Source: Aplectana chamaeleonis (Eukaryota > Nematoda > Chromadorea > Rhabditida > Cosmocercidae). From it: a DNA stretch of 64,000 bases. The position numbers were made by a program, and so were the translations under genes. The stretch covers positions 1,041,001 through 1,105,000 of the forward strand of contig JAPDOI010000213.1 of the NCBI GenBank assembly GCA_029168955.1, given 5' to 3'. The notes under the pieces are model-generated. The model saw only the letters and a program-made list of their open reading frames with translations. It was not told the DNA's origin and searched no databases. This document shows positions 60,021 through 64,000 of the stretch, one piece after another. The first letter of the stretch is position 1. Each line of letters opens with the position of its first letter.

Positions 60021-61539
60021 TCATTCGGACCGACTTTACCTGACGGCATAGGCTATCCGATGGGCGCTCGGTTGTCTGGCGAACCATGGAAATCAATCCG
60101 ATATTTAGCAAGAGGAGGGAGATGATGGCAATAAATTTTCCCAACTATACATCATAGGCGGAATAATACTTTGTGTTGCTGCACACAACGAGTTGAAACC
60201 AGTTTCGGTGAGAGCCTGGAATGCCCTCTAGAGATAAGCCCCGGCTGTTTTGAGGTCTTCGGGTTTGTCGCTCTGTTTTCCATAATTTCCATTCCAACTT
60301 TACCTCCACATGCATCATAGATCTCTCATAGTGGTGAGGTACTTTGCCCTCGGCCGTCTACTCATACTCTTTTAGTGTTCTGATTTTGCGTTCCTCGACG
60401 TCAGCCGGAGCTGGCTGGAATGCTTGCTGGTTGCGCCCGTATTTCGTGATAGCACCCGCGCCTTATCGAACATCTCCTCTTTTCCATTGTTTGCACCCCT
60501 TACTTTCACAACACTAACCACACCACAACTTTTGCAATAACCGCATGTTTAAAAGGTTTTTATGATTTTTCGGATTTCTATGGAACCTCTCGTCATGTTG
60601 TCTCTTGAGCTACACCTTATGTACTTTAGCTACTTCTACAAAGCAATAGTTTTTATTCTCATGCTCTTATGGTGAGTGAGCCCATCGTGAAAAAAAAACA
60701 GAAAAAAATCTAGAACTGCGGAAAAATCCTAGCACGGCACCTCCGAAATTCGCAGGCTCCGCTATATATTTTGGAGACTCCGCCCTTCTCTAGGTTTCTG
60801 TCAGGATCAAGCAGACTTTTCGCGGAATTTCTGAAAAAAATGCCAATAATTTCTCCATCCCCCAGGGATGAAAAAATTCCAATATTAACTCAGTTTGCAT
60901 TTTTTTATCCTAGGCATAGCACTACATTCCTTACCCAATCCAATGTAGTGACGAGCCTTGGTGAGTGAAATTCATTTTGGGTAAAGAATGTTCACGTCCA
61001 CTGCAAATTTCAAATTTTTGGAGAATTTTCACGTTCCGCCAGGCATTGTTCCGGAGGACAGTAATCGCTTGATCTTGATTTCTACCGTCCACCACCTGAC
61101 AAGGGAACTATACTATAAGTCATGGGAAGCGATCATTGCTCACCCGTGCGTTATGTGTCGCGGTCGGTGAGCGCCGCTCGCGGCGGGGCGATATCCCAGC
61201 ATTCAAGTGAAATCAAGTAAACTAGCAGGTTTTGGAGCATTATTTGAGATGCTGTGTTCGTTTTATGCAGCTAGCAATAACTGTTTTGCCGTATATGGTG
61301 CAGATGACTCTCCCACACGATGGCGACTTTCCCGCGTTCGCCGCGCGCGCGACACTAACCGGGCCGTGACGCGTACGCACGCAGGTGAGCGATTTCATGG
61401 AGCCATAAGTCATAGTAACCATTCCAAATGAAATGTACTTTTCTAAAACCATTTTCGGAGGAAAAGTCTGAATGTGTCCATCGCAGCTGCCTAGACCCAC
61501 CCTGAAAGAAGTTATGAGCGTTTTCAAAGCTCCATGGAA
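60021..61539. other. Intergenic, no gene recognised
   Basis: A 60-codon frame at 60988-61170 and others nearby lack a recognisable domain. GC-rich bits near 61150-61190 and 61330-61385 are not clearly part of a family seen elsewhere in the window. Confidence 0.35.
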
Positions 61540-62430
61540 TTTTTAGGGTGTTTTTTATTTTTTTGATCGGATTTTGCTAAAAACAGGTTTGGGGTGGGGT
61601 ATTCTGGGGTGCTGAACACGAATCTGGGGTTTGCTTGTCGAAATTTTAAGGTTTACTGTAGGTTAGGGTAGGTAACATGCCATTTAGGAGGCCAAACCTA
61701 TCTTAATAATTCGAGAATCGACAAATGGACATTAAATTCGTATTCAGCACCCCAAACAACCCCCACATAGAAGCTTTGAGACAAATCTGACATGAGACTT
61801 TGACCACACTACCGTATACCCACCGTAATCTACCTTGAGCTGTCAAAAAAAATAAACTGACATCAGATGAGCACTCCAAATAACCCCCAGAAAAATAATT
61901 GGAGCATAATCTATAGTAGCACTCCGGAAATCGTCAGAAGTCGCGATTTGCCATCAAATTCTCCTCCGATGGGAATCTGTCAACGAATACAGTCGAAAAC
62001 TTCGGAAAATTGATAAATGAACCTCAGCTTCGTGATCAGCACCCCCAAATAACCCCCGGGGCGAATTTTAAGTCAAATCTGGAATATTTTTCTAAAACGC
62101 TTCGAGAGCCCTGTAATTGGTATAAATAAACGCCCAACCGAAAATCCGTACAAGTCCAAAACGCTTTCAGTCTGCGCAAAGTTTGAAAAAAAGTTCATTC
62201 ACCCAATTTTCGCCTAGAGTTTTGGGCGCTGAACACGATTATGAGGTCCGCTTCCGGATTTTCGTAAAAATAATGCGCTTTTCGGAGGGTACAATAGGTA
62301 CGAAAAAAGATTTTAAAAAACGTCCATAACTTCTTTCAAAGTGGGTCTATGCAGCTGCGATTGGCATATTCGGACTTTTCGTCCCAAAAATCGTTCTAGA
62401 AAAGTACATTTCGTTCGGAGTGGTTAGTAT
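61540..62430. repeat. TACGGTAG-type dispersed repeat (copy 7)
   Basis: GGGGTGCTGAACACGAATCT and GTTTACTGTAGGTTAGGGTA, then CCTCAGCTTCGTGATCAGCA and TTTGGGCGCTGAACACGATT. The order resembles 11990-12965. Confidence 0.6.
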
Positions 62431-62664
62431 GACTTATAGTAGTTCTCTTGTGAAAGGAAACTGTCCTTACTTTGCCAGTTTTGATGGAATCGCAGGCCGT
62501 GAGAACCGCTCTTCATTTTTCGTATTCAACTCCTTAGATGGGCCCCTGAGTTTGGTTCTTTAAAAAGTACCATTTCTAAGATAAAGACTACGGCAACCAA
62601 AAAAAGAAGGTGGTGCAGTTGCGTACTTTCGCTAAACATACTGAAGGTACAGGCTATAAACCGG

Positions 62665-62795
62665 CGAAATTCACTTGGTTTCTACGCGTGCTGGTGCGGA
62701 GCAGAGGTTAGAGACAATGAGAGAGCGTCGGGCAGATGGAGGACGAGGCGTCGCGCGCGCCGCTCGCGCCTCGAATGATGTGAATTTCGACGTTT
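62665..62795. mobile_element. TGTGCGGA-type MITE (copy 4, diverged)
   Basis: CGCGTGCTGGTGCGGAGCAG, GAGACAATGAGAGAGCGTC and CGCGCGCGCCGCTCGCGCC follow the layout of the other three copies. Confidence 0.5.
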
Positions 62796-63820
62796 TATAG
62801 AGGGTAGGCATGTCTGGCTCGGTTCCAAGATGCGGACGTCAAGCCATAATCGACGGCAAATTTGTGACTTTTTTCTGCGTTCTGAAAAAAATACAGGAAA
62901 CTTCAGCAAAGAGTGTGTTATCACACATTATGAATACATCTAACGTCTTTATGACAGACACACCCAGAAATAACAGAAATAAGTGAACAATCACAAAAAA
63001 AGAAAAGATGAAAAATTCGATTCTTCGTGTTCTTCCTGCGCATATCTATGACAAAGACTTTAGAAGTATTGACAGTGAGTATTTATGAAAAAAACTACCG
63101 TTTTCAAACGTTTCCAGTGTTTTTTTATTTTCGAAATAGGGGGAAATACAAAATAGCCTTAGATTAGGGCGGGACGCCCGCGACATGCAACCGAGCCAAC
63201 CTTGGCTACTAACAGTATCCTTAGTGAAAATACGAACCGCACCACAGTCTTTCTCCGCTGCCGTGGACGATATGAGAGGTCCAATTTGAAGAAATCCACC
63301 GAATTTTAACAGTCATCTGTCACAATTTCTTCATTACGATAGGAAACTGTAGGAATTGCCTGCAATCCGATGCAGCTGTTCAAAAATCGATGGCACTATC
63401 TAGAAGAAATAGATGAGTATTGTAATCCAATTTGACAGGATTTTGCGAAGAACTTCGGTCTGACCCTCAGAAAGACTTGCAGTGCTCATCCTCAGGGATC
63501 GCTAAGGTTCTCACAATCTACATATCCCACATTAAATTTACCCAGACTTCTGAAAAAATTTCCCTATTGCCCGGTTTTCAACATAATCATTTCTACTAAT
63601 AGTATACTATACTTTTCCTCCTTTCCATTTCATGTCTCGAAAATCACCATTTATCTTTACAACTATTCTTATGGCTCTTATTGTACTCTTTTTTGTCTTA
63701 TTTGTCTTATTTATGCGTGTTTGTGTGTATATTTATGTGTATATGACGTTTGCCTTAAGTGACGTAATAAACAAAACGAAACAAATAGTGCGAAAACTGT
63801 CATCTACCCATCATCTTTAC

Positions 63821-63828
63821 CACTGCAG
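63821..63828 (+). promoter_or_regulatory. Probable splice or trans-splice acceptor before the chemoreceptor start
   Basis: CACTGCAG ends four bases before ATG 63833 after a pyrimidine-rich stretch (CATCTTTACCACTG). Confidence 0.45.
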
Positions 63829-63832
63829 TTCG

Positions 63833-63960
63833 ATGGACAATAATTTCAGAAAAACTGACATGCTGAGTGTGGCACTTCTTGTGGAGCTAATTTCCACAGT
63901 TCTTTCCCTATTGTGCCTACCAATCAACATTATGTTCGTCTACGTCATCATGAAGGAAAG
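63833..63960 (+). CDS. 5' exon of a probable 7TM chemoreceptor (serpentine receptor), partial at window end
   Basis: From ATG 63833 the exon encodes MDNNFRKTDMLSVALLVELI, then STVLSLLCLPINIMFVYVIM and KE, ending in phase 2 at the donor GTAGGA (63961). It is one hydrophobic segment of about 22 residues with a PIN motif and a basic end (MKER-like), typical of TM1 of nematode serpentine receptors, which are chemosensory GPCRs at the ciliary membrane. The frame is open upstream to 63632, but the acceptor just before this ATG favours the later start. The receptor class cannot be assigned from TM1 alone, and the rest lies beyond the window. Confidence 0.5.
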
Positions 63961-64000
63961 GTAGGAGGAAACTAGAATATGCAATCACTCGTCACATACA

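Noticed and set aside
63007..63075. 22-codon exon-like stretch ending at a GTGAGT
   Set aside because: Good donor but no recognisable sequence, and it is out of phase with the chemoreceptor exon at 63829.

Overview
The window is repeat-rich, gene-poor nuclear DNA of a rhabditid nematode, probably Caenorhabditis or a close relative. The support is: nematode-type genes (a CDR/FAX-type GST-fold protein, a transthyretin-like TTL protein, a lustrin/PEBP-like secreted protein, the 5' exon of a likely 7TM chemoreceptor), short T-rich 'TTTTCAG' splice acceptors, an acceptor one base before an ATG as in trans-splicing, three sequences resembling the SL1 spliced leader, and palindromic repeats of the kind common in Caenorhabditis. 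The species cannot be settled from the sequence alone.

Layout. (1) 26-22242 (+): one seven-exon CDR/FAX-type gene of 278 codons spread over 22 kb. Three introns (110-9467, 10206-12988, 13338-22086) carry nearly all of the length and hold nested foldback elements, a 2.1 kb palindrome and a 42-bp minisatellite of about 46 copies. (2) 22.3-24.9 kb: intergenic, with a foldback of CCGCGAAAT-type repeats enclosing an SL1-like module. (3) 24970-28875 (+): a four-exon transthyretin-like gene. (4) 28.9-38.3 kb: intergenic, with TIR elements, a tyrosine-recombinase relic and a 3' LINE relic. (5) 38321-51013 (+): a gene of at least nine exons with signal peptide, lustrin-type cysteine domain, PEBP-like domain and a hydrophobic GPI-type tail; a dead mariner sits in its largest intron and one short exon was not found. 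(6) 51.0-63.8 kb: no gene recognised, only palindromic and TIR elements and a tandem segmental duplication. (7) 63833-63960 (+): first exon of a probable chemoreceptor, cut by the window end.

The four genes look like independent transcription units on the same strand, with no sign of an operon (spacing 2.7-12.8 kb). Most remaining sequence falls into recurring families: TIR elements beginning TTAAAGGCAGTGTTCACG, foldbacks beginning AAAGGCAGCATACACG, palindromes containing GTCTCGACACGC, elements beginning CTCAGGCGA, elements containing GCGTGTGCGGA, repeats ending CAGGGGTGTGCG, and a diffuse family marked by TACGGTAG. Several insertions can be read as insertion events because an uninterrupted or reconstructable target is also present. 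The most intriguing signal is the set of SL1-like modules inside repeat elements.
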